This document shows positions 10,009-19,644 of a stretch of DNA of 64,000 nt, one piece after another. Source of the DNA: Viscum album. Its lineage: Eukaryota > Streptophyta > Magnoliopsida > Santalales > Viscaceae. The DNA lies in contig OY728158.1 of assembly GCA_963277665.1 (NCBI GenBank), forward strand, positions 600,246,818 through 600,310,817, read 5' to 3'. The position numbers were made by a program, and so were the translations under genes. The notes below the pieces were generated by a model. The model was not told where the DNA came from, did not search any database, and worked only from the letters and a program-made list of their open reading frames with translations. The stretch's first letter is position 1, and each line of letters opens with the position of its first letter.

Positions 10009-11220
10009 GTGCCGCCAAGACGTCCTCTCGTTGCATGTCAGGAACCAGGCAGTGACTTTATGCCTGATATGGCAGATCATGGACTTCTAGTAGTTCCGCC
10101 TATCACTCCGAGCATGGCACCTGCAGTGATTCCAGACACTAGTGCTGACGCTCAGTTTAGAGAGGGTTTCATGAGATTCATGATGACCTTCCAGGGAGCT
10201 CATCATCCTGCCCCATCTATGGCAGAGCTGACGTGGGTTTTTCAGCTGCAGCATCCTCCCACGTTCACATGGGATGGAGGACCACAGGTTGCAGAGTCAT
10301 GGATAGGAGCCATGCTATCCATATTCGAGCACCTGGATACGCCTCTAGAGAGGAGAGTGAATCTCGTGACTTATATGCTATGAGATTCCGCCAAGAAATG
10401 GTGGGATGTGGTTTCGCTGGCAGGTCGCCAACAGGCTATGGCTAGGGACGAGCTCCAGCGTACGTTCAATGACTACTTCTGCCCAGCGACGTTGAGGGCG
10501 GACAGAGCCAGAGAGTTCATGAACCTGCATCAGGTTACTCTCACAGTTATGGAGTATTCCTCTCTCTTCATAGAGTTACAGCGTTTCACACCCGTTCTGG
10601 GGAATGACGAGATGTTTTTAGCAAGGAAGTTTGAGGAAGGCCTCAGACCGAACATCAGATCGTATGTGAACATCTTCTAGTTGACTTCTATTACTCTGAT
10701 AGTCAACCAGGAACTTATCATGGAGATAAATCTAAGGGAGGATAGAGTTGTGGACCTGAGTAGTTTAGCATCCAGGGTTGATTCATTTCAGGTAGATAGC
10801 AGGAAGCGCCACCGAGAGTCTACACGAGGTGACCCGAGGAAGCGAGGTATTCCTTCTGGTAGATGATATCTTCCTTCCAGAAACGAAGTGGTGTGATATC
10901 AGTGTGGAAAAAGTGGTCATAATAAGCCTCAGTGCCTAAGAGACCCAGTGGAGTGTCGATCTTGCTGCAAGATGGGTCATCTGTAGTGTTTCTACAAGGT
11001 TCTCCTTCCAGCAGCTAGTGAAAGAGGATCAGGTTCGACTCTGCGTACAGAAGTAGGATTACAAGTTCTCTAGCATACTAGGGGCTGGAATTCTTTAGGT
11101 TGTTCAGGACAGGGTAGAGGCTGTGGACGTAGTGGTGAGGCTTAGGGAGGGTCAGATCAGCGATCTCAGGCTGCTATACAGGGTCGCGGTACAGGCTAGA
11201 CTTTTTTGGTAGAGAAGATT
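10009..11220 (+). pseudogene. T1 gag region (capsid-like domain and two zinc knuckles)
   Basis: The N-terminal part carries the retrotransposon gag domain: IFEHLDTPLERRVNLVTYML, then AKKWWDVV, and downstream MEYSSLFIELQRFTPV and FEEGLRPNIRS, all typical of this domain. Stops fall at 10,381, 10,678 and 10,864. A nucleocapsid region follows from about 10,894. The first CCHC knuckle, QCGKSGHNKPQC, has lost its first Cys to a TGA codon; a second, CRSCCKMGHL, is followed by a stop where its last residues should be. Gag would form the cytoplasmic particle that packages element RNA; this copy cannot. Confidence 0.88.
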
Positions 11221-11640
11221 CATCAAGAGTAGGATCTTAGACCTTCTACAGTTCGAGGTACAATTTTAGTAGCCTCAGTTTTGTCCTCTACACTTTTCGA
11301 TACAGGATCTTCTCATATATTCATTTCGGTGCGTAATTTAAAAATCCTTAGACTTACTGTGTATACTTCTGAGTATATGATGACACTAGACACTCCCTTG
11401 GGAATTAGAACTGCTAGTGTGCGTTAGTGCTTAGACTGCCCCCTTGAGGTTGGTGGGTGTCATTTTTTGTGGAATCTCTATGTTTTGGAGATGACAGGAT
11501 ATGATGTCATTCTTGGGATGGACTGGTTAGTTCCCTTCCAGGACTTTGTTGATTGCTATCGTCGTAGGGTGAGTTTCACATCACCAGAGGGTAGATCTTT
11601 TCTTCACAAGGGCGAATGGAATGTCCAAGAGAGCAGAGCT
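11221..11640 (+). pseudogene. T1 aspartic protease domain
   Basis: The active-site triad is visible as FDTGSSHIFIS with DTG at 11,299-11,307. The C-terminal part of the fold follows as YDVILGMDWL (about 11,497-11,526), where the ILGMDWL motif is characteristic of Gypsy proteases. Stops lie upstream and between these motifs. Confidence 0.85.
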
Positions 11641-11819
11641 GGACCAGATCATCATGGGTTTGGATGTGTTATGGACCAAATTGCTAGCTTATATCTGGAT
11701 GACCAGGGGAATTCTGAGATAGATTTTCCTTCAATGGTTGATCGCTTTCTAGATGTCTTTCCAGAATACTTTTCAGGTTTGCCTCCAAAGCGTGAGGTAG
11801 AATTTTCTATTGGGATTGT

Positions 11820-12700
11820 GCTAGGAGAGGCACCGGTAACCATTCCTCCTTATAGGATGGCTACACCTGAGTTTTAGGAGCTCAAGAAGTAGTTGGAGGA
11901 GTCGCAGGAAAAGGGTTTTATCCAATCCAGTACTTATCATTGGGGTTCACCCATTCTGTTTGCAAAGAAGGCGGATGGTACCCTTAGGATTTGTGTGGAT
12001 TATCAGAATCTGAACTAGTTGAAGGTCAAGAACCGATATCCATTTCCACATATAGACAATCTATTTGATCATCTTCGAGGATCCAGAGTGTTCTCGAAGA
12101 TCGACTTGAGATCCGGCTACCATCAATTGCATGCCAGACCATCTAATATACCTCTTACAGCCTTCCGGAGCAGGTATGGTTTGTATGAGTATTTAGTGAT
12201 GTTGTTCGGTCTCAAAAATGTGACAACAGTTTTTATGGCACTGATGAACATAGTTTTTCATCCTTATTTGTATTCCTTCATGGTGGTTTTCATGGATGAT
12301 ATCTTGGTGTACTCTCACACTTGACACGACCATGCTACCCATCTTGAGATCATTTTGAGTACACTAAGGGAGCATTATCTATATGCTAAGATCTCAAAGT
12401 GACACTTTTGGATAGAATATATTCAATTCTTGGGTCATATAATCTCAGAGACAGGAGTATCAGTAGACCCAGAGAAGGTGAGAGTAGTAGTCACCTGGGA
12501 GCAGCCAAAGAATGCCTTCGAGGTATGAAGTTTCTTAGGGCTGGCTGGTTACTAAAAGTGGTTTATACAGGACTTCTCATGCTTAGCAGCACTATTTATG
12601 GGCTTGACTTAGAAGGGGGTGAAGTACATTTGGTCAGAAGCATACGATACAGCCTTTCAAGAGCTTAAGGGGAGATTGACTTCAGCACTGATTCTAGTTT
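11820..12700 (+). pseudogene. T1 reverse transcriptase domain
   Basis: Motifs in order: [21 protein letters not shown] (about 11,941-12,003; this span is one contiguous open stretch), [42 protein letters not shown] and the catalytic FMDDIL at 12,289-12,306. Both Asp residues of the catalytic box are intact. Stops at positions where relatives have Gln or Arg break the frame before and after the box. The 12,399-12,668 open frame is an out-of-frame shadow. Confidence 0.9.
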
Positions 12701-13080
12701 TTCCCTAGCCGTGAAAGATTTATACAGTTTTATGTGATGCATCTGGCATCGGGCTTGGAACAGTGCTTATGTAGGAGGATCGTGTTGTTGCATATGGATC
12801 TCGGCAGTTGAGGCCACATGGGAGGAACTATCCTACGCACAACCTGGAGTTGGCTGCAGTTGTCCATGCTTTGCGTTATTGGAGATATTATCTTCTGGGA
12901 GAGTATTTTGTGGTATATACTGACCACAAGGGCCTCAAGTATATCTTCATACAGCGTGAATTGAATCTGAGAAAGTGGAGGTGGGTTGAGTACCTATAGT
13001 CTTTAGATTTCGAGCTTTCTTATATGCCTAGGAAAGGCAATGCTCTGGCAGACGCACTGGGCAGGAGGACACAGATACAA
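12700..13080 (+). pseudogene. T1 RNase H domain
   Basis: Visible motifs are VLCDASGIGLG (first catalytic Asp), [20 protein letters not shown] (catalytic Glu) and [11 protein letters not shown] (second Asp), followed by the linker MPRKGNALADALGR. Their order and spacing are as in Gypsy pol. Stops occur after VLM and EYL. Confidence 0.88.
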
Positions 13081-13329
13081 GTAGTTCAGGAGGCCAGAAG
13101 CGAGTGGCAGCTTATGGCTCTGTTCTTTGAAATGCATTTGGTGGTGCATGACAGACATGGTCAGACCTTTCTATCTTATGTAGTTTTTACCTCTACCCTT
13201 CTTGACTGAGTTCGAATGAGGCAGCCATCAGATTTTGAAGGCCTAGTCCTACGGGAAAGTGTATCAGGAGAGGACCCTCTTCCCGGATGGACCGTAGGTG
13301 AGGGTGATATCTTGTGTTTCCAGGGACGC

Positions 13330-14430
13330 ATATGGGTGTTGGCAGATATACGTGAGGAGCCGATGTGAGACCTTCATTCCTCAGTTTGGGAAGTTCATCC
13401 TGGCGTCACCAAGATGTATCATGATCTACACCGCCAGTATTGGTGGCCAGGTATGAAGAGAGATGTTCCTGGTTTTTTCATGTGGTGTTCCACCTGCCAG
13501 CAGGTAAAGGCAGAGCACCAGAGACCAGCAGAGCTTTTATAGAAGCTACCCATTACTGAGTGGAAGTGGAATGATGTTGCAATGGACATCGTGACAGGGT
13601 TACCGAGATTTCCTCGAGGGAATGCTGTAGTATGGTTTTTCATTGATAGGCTTACGAAGGTTGCTCACTTCTTGCTGATTAGAGAGACCTTCAGTGTAGA
13701 TGATCTTGGACGGTTGTACATCTGTGAGATTTTACGCTTTCATGGGGTTCCGAGTACTATCATTTCAGATAGGGAAGCCCTCTTTACGTCGCATTTCTGG
13801 CAAGGGTTACGGAGGGATTTGGGTACACAGGTACTTCTAAGTATAACATACTATCCCCAGAAAGATTTCCAGTCAGTGCACACGATTCAGGTGCTAGAGG
13901 ACATGCTTTGAGCATGCGTCTTTGATTTTGGAGGTTCTTGGGAGAGGCATTTACATATAGTAGAGTTTTCCTATAATAATAGTTTTCAAGAAACTATTTA
14001 GATGGAACCTTATGAGGCGTTGTACAGTAGACCATGCCAATCACCCTTGTGTTGGTTGAAGGCAGGAGAGGCAGCTATGATCGGACCTCGTCCTATTCAG
14101 GAGACCACAGAACAGGTGGAGTTGATTTGGAAAAGCTTGGCTACTGCATAGTCTCGGCAGAAATCCTGTTCTAATCAGCGGAGATGACCTTTGGAGTTCA
14201 AGGTCGGAGATTAGGTTTTCCTACGTGTTACCCCAAGGTTGGGACACTAGAGGATCAGAAGACAGGGTAATCTTTCACCGAGATATGTTGGGCCATTTGA
14301 GGTTTTAGAGAGAGTCGGGCTGGTTGCTTATAGGTTGTCGTTACCTCAGAGGTACCAGGCTATGCACGATGTCTTCCATAGTTCTCAGCTTCGACGCTAT
14401 TTCTCAGACCCGTATCATGTTTTCAACCCA
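13330..14430 (+). pseudogene. T1 integrase (zinc-binding, catalytic core, C-terminal part)
   Basis: The zinc-binding region shows VHPGVTKMYHDL, QYWWPGMKRDV and CSTCQQVKAEHQRP. In the catalytic core the first Asp is in AMDIVTGLPR (Asp codon at 13,585) and the second in IISDREALFTSHFW (13,768). The third acidic residue, expected 36 codons on at 13,876, is GTG (Val) in a context where relatives have QSERT, so the DDE triad is broken apart from the stops. The C-terminal part includes VFLRV, PRYVGPFEVLERVG, AYRLSLP and HDVFHSSQLRRY, ending at DPYHV. Confidence 0.9.
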
Positions 14431-14432
14431 AG

Positions 14433-14639
14433 GAGGTTGAGCTGGAGCAGGATGCATCATTCTAAAAGCATCTTATCATGATTGTTGATCGTAGTTCAAA
14501 GGTGCACTATGGTCAGTCTGTTCCCCTGGTACGGGTGATATGGCAGCACGGCCGTGTATAGGACGAGACTTGGGAGAGGGAGGTCGATATGCGATCACAG
14601 TGGCCAGAGTTGTTCAGGTTTTCTTCTTCTGCACCATGA
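14433..14639 (+). pseudogene. T1 chromodomain, frame-shifted
   Basis: After DPYHV the frame moves by one base near 14,430. In the new frame 69 codons run to a TGA at 14,637-14,639 and include SVPLVRVIWQHGRV, DETWERE and MRSQWPELF, the C-terminal chromodomain signature of Tekay-type integrases. Two internal stops are present. In live elements this domain tethers integration to heterochromatin. Confidence 0.82.
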
Positions 14640-14666
14640 TAGGGAAATTTGGGGATGAATTTATTT

Positions 14667-14679
14667 AAGGCGGGATGTT
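14667..14679 (+). other. Polypurine tract of T1
   Basis: AAGGCGGGATGTT lies directly before the 3' LTR start TGTAAGAACCC and 28 bp after the gag-pol stop. One C interrupts the purine run. Confidence 0.75.
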
Positions 14680-14763
14680 TGTAAGAACCCATACCTTCTT
14701 TTTAGGTATGTTTTTCCTTTTCTGGTCATTTTTGGGAAAAAGAGGAGAATCTGGAAATTTTCT

Positions 14764-14945
14764 AAGTACACACCATGTACTTTATAAGTACACGCTGTGT
14801 ACTTTGATGTCGCACGAGGCCGTGTACTAGTCGTGTCATGGCCACACACATGGACATGTAAGGGTGATGTGGAGGCCGCTTAATGAAGAGTACGGAAAAT
14901 CCTAGTACACGCCATGTACTCCAAAAGTACACGCCACATACTTTA
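14764..14945 (+). repeat. Palindrome units at the start of the T1 LTR
   Basis: Two units about 139 bp apart, each with two copies of the type GTACACNCCATGTACT (14,766 and 14,905). The core ACACGNNGTGTA is the same as in the leader array at 820-1,656, so both ends of the transcript would carry it. Confidence 0.75.
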
Positions 14946-15599
14946 TTTTTTTTATTAAACAGATCGGGTCGTGTCTTAACCCCAAAAACATATTCTTCTC
15001 CAGCTTCTTTGACTGAGAGCAAGGGTACGACTGTGGATCTTCTCTGAGCCACCGATCTGTCACCGGTTATCCGAATCAAACATCGTCGGTTGTAATAGAA
15101 TCACAATGGTGAGTTCTTGGTTCTTATTTGGCCACATTTCCTGATTATTTCTCTTATGAGAGTTATCATAGGTTGAACGTTTTAGACATTTTGCAGATAT
15201 ACTCTGTTCTAGGCCAATTCGTGGGCTGAGGTTCAAGTATATCGATCTCCTAGGATCGAGGTATGTGGTTTGTTGACTTACATTGAATGTATTTGAGTTT
15301 TTTTTAAAAGTGTCAGATTCCCATGTTTTGGGTATCTCGGGTTAGAGTTTTGGACCTGTATTATTATCTGCCTTAGATTTCTTGTGTGCATGAGGATATT
15401 AGATTAATAATGATTTATTTTTAGCATGTTTGTGGATCACCCCATGGGTGTTTCCCTTGTTTTGGTTGTTTATCGTCGTTTGTCTTAGGTTGCCTGTGAG
15501 GCAGACCTTTTTGCATTGATTTACTGCCTTGATATAATTGATTGCATGTATTGAATATTGTTTATATTCTTTGACTGGACTGCTCAGGTCTGTATGAAC

Positions 15600-15900
15600 C
15601 TGGTGCGGTAGACTAAAGAGGGAATCGACGATTAAGGGCTTCCCTAGAGAGTCTGTTATAAATTAGTATCACTCACAGGCCCTGTGGGATTTGGACTTTG
15701 TGCTTCCATGTAGTGTCCTTAGTTACATATCGAGACTACAGGGGGAATTAGATGTAAGTTCTTCCTCAGAGAGTTTATAGCTATCATTACCAGACCACAG
15801 GGGAATTGACGGTGAGAGCTTCCCAGAGTGTCTGTGCCTTTGTATGATTACTTGACTAGAGGGGTCTGCCAATATGATCCACCCAGAGAGTTAGTGTGAA
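15600..15900 (+). repeat. Degenerate repeats in the T1 LTR
   Basis: Four loose repeats, each combining GACTANAGNGGGAAT with a following GGGCTTCCCTAGAGAGTCTGT-like phrase (about 15,610, 15,740, 15,790 and 15,855). Divergence is high and the period uneven (50-130 bp). Confidence 0.5.
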
Positions 15901-16288
15901 TATTGTTTGGTTGGTTGTGATGAGTCCACCAATCCAGAGAACAATCTTGGGTTTTATACAGCTTGTTGTTTAGATAGTCTGTTGAGATACATGTTGTGTT
16001 ACTTGCTATGCCTTAGAAATATATAGCTATCATGCTGCATCATTATTATGTTATACAATTCTTCCGTTGTTTATTTCAGTTGTTGTATGTTGTTTATTGC
16101 TTCCTCTATTGATTATGTTTATCCTTATGTTGTATACTTTACTAAATGACGGCATAGTTTCCTCAATGACTTTCCAAGGCCCTCGCTGCTAGTCAGCAGC
16201 ATCTAGCATTTGGGGAAACGTGCTTGAGGTCATGTGACAAACTGGGTATGGGGCACCAGTTGTGTGGCTCCGGATTCGGGTCTTTACA

Positions 16289-16443
16289 ATTTTAAAATTA
16301 AAATTATTATTTTTCACTATTCATTTAAAAATTAAAATTTTCAGAAAAAACTAAAAATTTCCCATAAAGATAATTTTGATATACTGTTTTTTTAAAAACC
16401 AGTAAATTTCAAGGAAAATTTTTTCTTAAATTTTTTGGGATTT
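16289..16443 (-). mobile_element. Fragment resembling the A-type LTR, between T1 and T2
   Basis: AT-rich sequence containing TTTTTCACTATTCATTTAAAAATT, then TTTTCAGAAAAAAC and AAAATTTCC. It parallels the repeated block at 3,816-3,900 of element A in the same orientation. It suggests that T1 and T2 lie within an older A-like LTR. Short and degenerate. Confidence 0.4.
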
Positions 16444-17779
16444 TATGAGTATGCAGTTTCTGACGGCACTTGATTCTGTGGCCTCGTGTGCCTGAAATCA
16501 ATTTCCAAAATTTAGCTCGGGTACATTCAGTGAATGAACAAGTAGGTTTTTCTATCTTTTGAACTGGTGCTCATAATTGAAATCTGAGGGCACCGATGAA
16601 ACCACAGTGCCGGTAATTGCTTAAGAGGACCTTTATTGAAGATGTGTTTGCTCGGGAGGAGATGTTAAAAAATGTGGATTAAATGAAAAGTGAATAAATT
16701 TGTGGTATAAATTTTATTTCTTTTTCTAAGGTGGTTTTATCCTACATGGGGGAGTTAGGGTGGGACCCACTAGCATCCTAACTACCCATGTGAGGATAAA
16801 TGTAAGGTGGGGCCCACACGAGCCCCAACCTTTTCACTTTCCATAACCCCTTAACCCCCTTCGAATTAAATGTGTAACCCTTCCACCTTCTCTCTCTCTC
16901 CTTCTTAACTCTTGCAAATGCACATTAAACAATTAATTGAAGCACTTCAATTAGTTAATGAGTGTTTTGAATTCTTAAATTTTTAAATGCATGGCATAAA
17001 CAATTAAAATAAGGGGTGACCTTATTTTAATTTTGTTGGCTTGTTGTGTGGGAATTTGGGAAGAGAGCCTTGTGTGAAGGAAGAAGGAAGCTCCTCCATC
17101 GTTGAAGAACGTCATCCTCTCCGTGAAGAAAGACACCTCTTCGACGTTGAGCACCGAATCCACAAAGATAAACGATGCGCAATCCTCTTCTTCTCTCCGT
17201 GACAAAAAGAGGAGACGTTGCTTCCTCCTCAGGCGCACTTCGACATCACCTTCTGACGACAACGAACGACACCACCTCTCTGCAGATCATGTCACGAGGT
17301 AGGGGTTATTATTGATCAAGTTTTAATCATCGTTCTTCGTTGCTTAAGTATTGGCCGGTTGATATCATCATAACGGGAGGAGATCAGACCGCACAAACCC
17401 TGCCGATTATCCTCCCCTTTTTCCTTGTTGATCATCGTTGATGTTTGAGGCGAAGGAGGTGCGGTGCTGTTGCACCGTGCGGAGACGAAGAGGACCGCGG
17501 CCGGAGCGGCCCACGGCGGTGGTGTGTGGCGTCGTCGCGCCGTGCCGGTGAGGCCGAAGAAGGCCACGGCCAGGAGCGGGCCACGGCAGAGGGGCACGGC
17601 GCCATCGTGCCGCGGCGGTGAGATGATCCGCGGCCTGAGGCCGCGGTGGACCAGCAGGAGCGGCCGGCTGAGTCGGCCGCCAGCGTCTCCAGGAGGCGGG
17701 ACCCCATATGGGTCCCACAGCGGCTCACAACCGGCCACCATAAAGGCCGGCCATTACCCAGAAAACCGTGGGGGTGTAA

Positions 17780-17800
17780 CCCCCCCCCCCCCCCCCCCCC
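17780..17800 (+). repeat. Homopolymer of 21 C
   Basis: An uninterrupted run of 21 C within GTGTAAC...GACCTG. Its length should be treated as uncertain because such runs are prone to sequencing and assembly error. Confidence 0.9.
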
Positions 17801-17908
17801 GACCTGTTGCTAGGGCGGACCCCACCGGGTCCACCGTTTCTGCAAATAGGGGATCGCGCCCCCTTGGTGTCCCGCTCGGCCAGCTGCGGCTTCAAATCCG
17901 GGCCGTAG

Positions 17909-17975
17909 GCCACGCGGGTTGGGCCAGCCACAGGCCATGCGGGTCGGGCCAGCCACAGGCCACGCGGGTCGGGCC
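17909..17975 (+). repeat. 25-bp tandem repeat, about 2.7 copies
   Basis: Units begin GCCACGCGGGT at 17,909, GCCATGCGGGT at 17,934 and GCCACGCGGGT at 17,959, each with GGGCC following. Spacing is exactly 25 bp. Confidence 0.85.
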
Positions 17976-18092
17976 GCGCCCTACCGGGCCGGACCCAGAC
18001 CCGGGTCTGGTCGACCTAGTTCGGTCCGACCCAGGGGGGGTTGGACTGGGTCGCGCCAGGCCCAGACCCCCCACTTAAGACCATTTTCGATC

Positions 18093-18570
18093 TTTTGCTC
18101 ATAACTTGAGATACGGACCTCCGATCGACGCACCGTCAGTTGTGTAGGAATCCTTGGAATGAGACAGTAATTTCGGTAAATTACACTTGAAATTTCGGAG
18201 AATTTTTTGTATGGACAGGTTGGTTTGAACCCAAAACTAACCGGGCCCTTGGAGCGGAAACGCTTATAACTTAATGATCGGACGTCTGAATGTCGTGCCA
18301 TAAATTACGTTGAATTCCTCATAGTGAGAAGGTTATTTTGGATTACTCCACTTGGGGTTTGGATGCATCTAGAGTACGGTCGGGTTGGTTTTAGCTTAAA
18401 AACCAACCGGGGCCCTGGGACGGAAAAACCAATATCTCTCAGACCGGGCGTCTAATTGACGCGCCGTCTGTCACATTGAGTTCCTATTGACGAGACGGAA
18501 ATTTGTGATGCATCAACTCTGGACTTCGTAAAAGTTTATGTATCGACCCCCTTGGCTCGTGGAGCGGACC
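18093..18570 (+). repeat. ~145-166-bp tandem repeats in T2
   Basis: Three diverged units, each with a phrase like GACCTCCGATCGACGCACCGT near its start and an AACCGGGCCCTTGGAGCGGA-like phrase at its end (about 18,250, 18,417 and 18,561). The spacing is 166 and about 144 bp. Confidence 0.7.
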
Positions 18571-18638
18571 CTCCCAGAATCGAGCGTGCTGTGTGGGGGA
18601 ACCCTAAAGCTGGCTGCGACTGCGACGACGATGACAAT

Positions 18639-18833
18639 TGTACTTGGATCCTACGTGGGTTCGGCAGCGAGGACGACTGTACTTGGATCCTAAGTGGGTT
18701 CAGCAGTAAGGAAGACTGTACTTGGATCCTATGTGGGTTTGGCAGTGATGGTTACTGTACTAGGATCCTACGTGGGTTCGGCAACGACGAATTCTGTACT
18801 TGGATCCTACGTGGGTTCGGTAGGGGAGATGAT
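18639..18833 (+). repeat. 39-bp minisatellite, five units
   Basis: Units begin TGTACTTGGATCCTACGTG at 18,639, 18,678, 18,717, 18,756 and 18,795, an exact 39-bp period. All five contain the BamHI-type hexamer GGATCC. Because 39 is a multiple of three, all frames stay open together; the frame 18,552-18,875 reads a 13-residue repeat of the type CTWILRGFGSEDD. Variation is concentrated in the last third of each unit. I see no evidence that it is translated. Confidence 0.9.
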
Positions 18834-19019
18834 TCAGAGGCTACATCTATCATCTCCACCCCTATTCATGAGTAGTATACCTGTGTGAGATGAGTCTTTA
18901 TTTTCAATAATAAACATTGATATTATTGACTTTCTTTCCCATGTGGACTGGGTTGTGCTTTCCTGTGTGGACTGGGTTGTACTTGGGCTCGTGAGTTGGA
19001 GCCGAACTGGAATTGATGA

Positions 19020-19049
19020 CTTAGGTATATGTATGGTCATATACCTAAG
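19020..19049. repeat. Perfect 12-bp inverted repeat (hairpin)
   Basis: CTTAGGTATATG at 19,020-19,031 and its exact reverse complement CATATACCTAAG at 19,038-19,049, separated by six bases. It lies in the 3' half of T2, after an AATAAA-like stretch near 18,905. Confidence 0.85.
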
Positions 19050-19644
19050 TAGAGTTGGTTGATACTTTGTGTTTGTATCTTTACTTTTTGGTTTATCCTT
19101 TGTGGATTCTGGGAGACCTTAAGGGTTCTCGGGGTCCCTAATGAGTATCGTATACTCACCCCTGCATGGGCTATGCCTGCACTACGTTGTGTTGGATGCA
19201 GACGACAGACAACACTGACCGAGGTAGAGTCTTGTGGAGCGGGAAGGTACCTGGAGGTGGACCACCTGGCGGGACGTACACGGAGCAGATAGAAAGACCC
19301 GAGGTACCGACAAGACTATCTGTACCCACCCTTCAGGTGGGATTTCTAGAGGACAACTCGGTGGTTGTTGTTTACTTTTCAGTTGTTGTACTTTCTTTTA
19401 CTATTGTATTGTACCTTCAGTTGGGTTTGTATACTGGCCCATTTACTTTCCATCACCTAATTTTGTACTCAGTTTACTTAGTGTTTACTTTATCTTGTGT
19501 ACTCTGTTGTGTTGTTTACTTATATAATGGCAATGTCTTCCCTTTTATCGGGATTTACGCCTTTGGTGTTAGTCGTCAGCCCCTGGCCTATGGGAGGCGA
19601 GCTTGGGGTAGTCACGACATGGGTCCCGAGGACGGGTCGTGACA

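Larger units (their letters stand above)
10009..14639 (+). pseudogene. T1 gag-pol pseudogene (Ty3/Gypsy chromovirus, Tekay type)
   Basis: One continuous gag-protease-RT-RNase H-integrase-chromodomain frame of about 1,540 codons, close to full length for Tekay elements. It stays in a single frame from 10,009 to about 14,430, interrupted by some two dozen in-frame stops, then shifts frame just before the chromodomain. Most stops sit where relatives have CAG or CGA (for example 10,678, 11,875, 11,890), which suggests C-to-T decay of methylated DNA rather than indels. The apparent start is GTG followed by PPRR, where family members begin MPPRR, so the initiator itself is mutated. Domain order with integrase after RNase H is Gypsy; the C-terminal chromodomain places it among chromoviruses. 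Not functional. Confidence 0.92.
14680..16288 (+). repeat. T1 3' LTR
   Basis: 1,609 bp from TGTAAGAACCC to GGGTCTTTACA, with TG...CA ends. Its last 153 bp match the end of the 5' LTR at 1-153. It contains two palindrome-rich units near its start and a degenerate repeat block around 15,600-15,900. The target duplication cannot be checked because the left end of T1 is outside the window; the five bases after the LTR are ATTTT. Confidence 0.9.
17440..18080 (+). other. GC-rich segment inside T2
   Basis: About 640 bp far richer in GC than the rest of the window, with many CpG. Open frames on both strands here (for example 17,464-18,078) overlap in several frames and look like artefacts of composition; no known domain is visible. 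It contains a C homopolymer (17,780-17,800) and a 25-bp tandem repeat (17,909-17,975). It probably lies in the transcribed leader part of the LTR. Confidence 0.6.
16444..19644 (+). mobile_element. T2: LTR or truncated element with Tekay-type LTR end
   Basis: The right end, GACGGGTCGTGACA at 19,644, is a clear LTR terminus, and the preceding ~90 bp (TAGTCGTCAGCCCCTGGC..., GAGGCGAGCTTGGGGT) align with the last part of the T1 LTR, giving plus orientation. No primer site follows, so this is a solo or 3' LTR. The left boundary is ambiguous. One reading starts the LTR at 16,663 (TGTTAAAAAATG) after a purine tract GGGAGGAGA, leaving 16,444-16,662 as internal tail. The other takes the composition break at 16,444, flanked by GATTT at 16,439-16,443 and 19,645-19,649. 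No gag-pol motif is visible. Confidence 0.6.

Noticed and set aside
17464..18078. A 204-codon protein gene in the GC-rich part of T2
   Set aside because: Overlapping open frames occur on both strands there because GC-rich DNA has few stops. The frame crosses the C21 run and the 25-bp repeat, and no domain is seen.
18694..18888. A second protein frame (VLGSYVGSA repeats) over the minisatellite
   Set aside because: A 39-bp period keeps every frame open, so an alternative repetitive frame is expected and is no evidence of coding.
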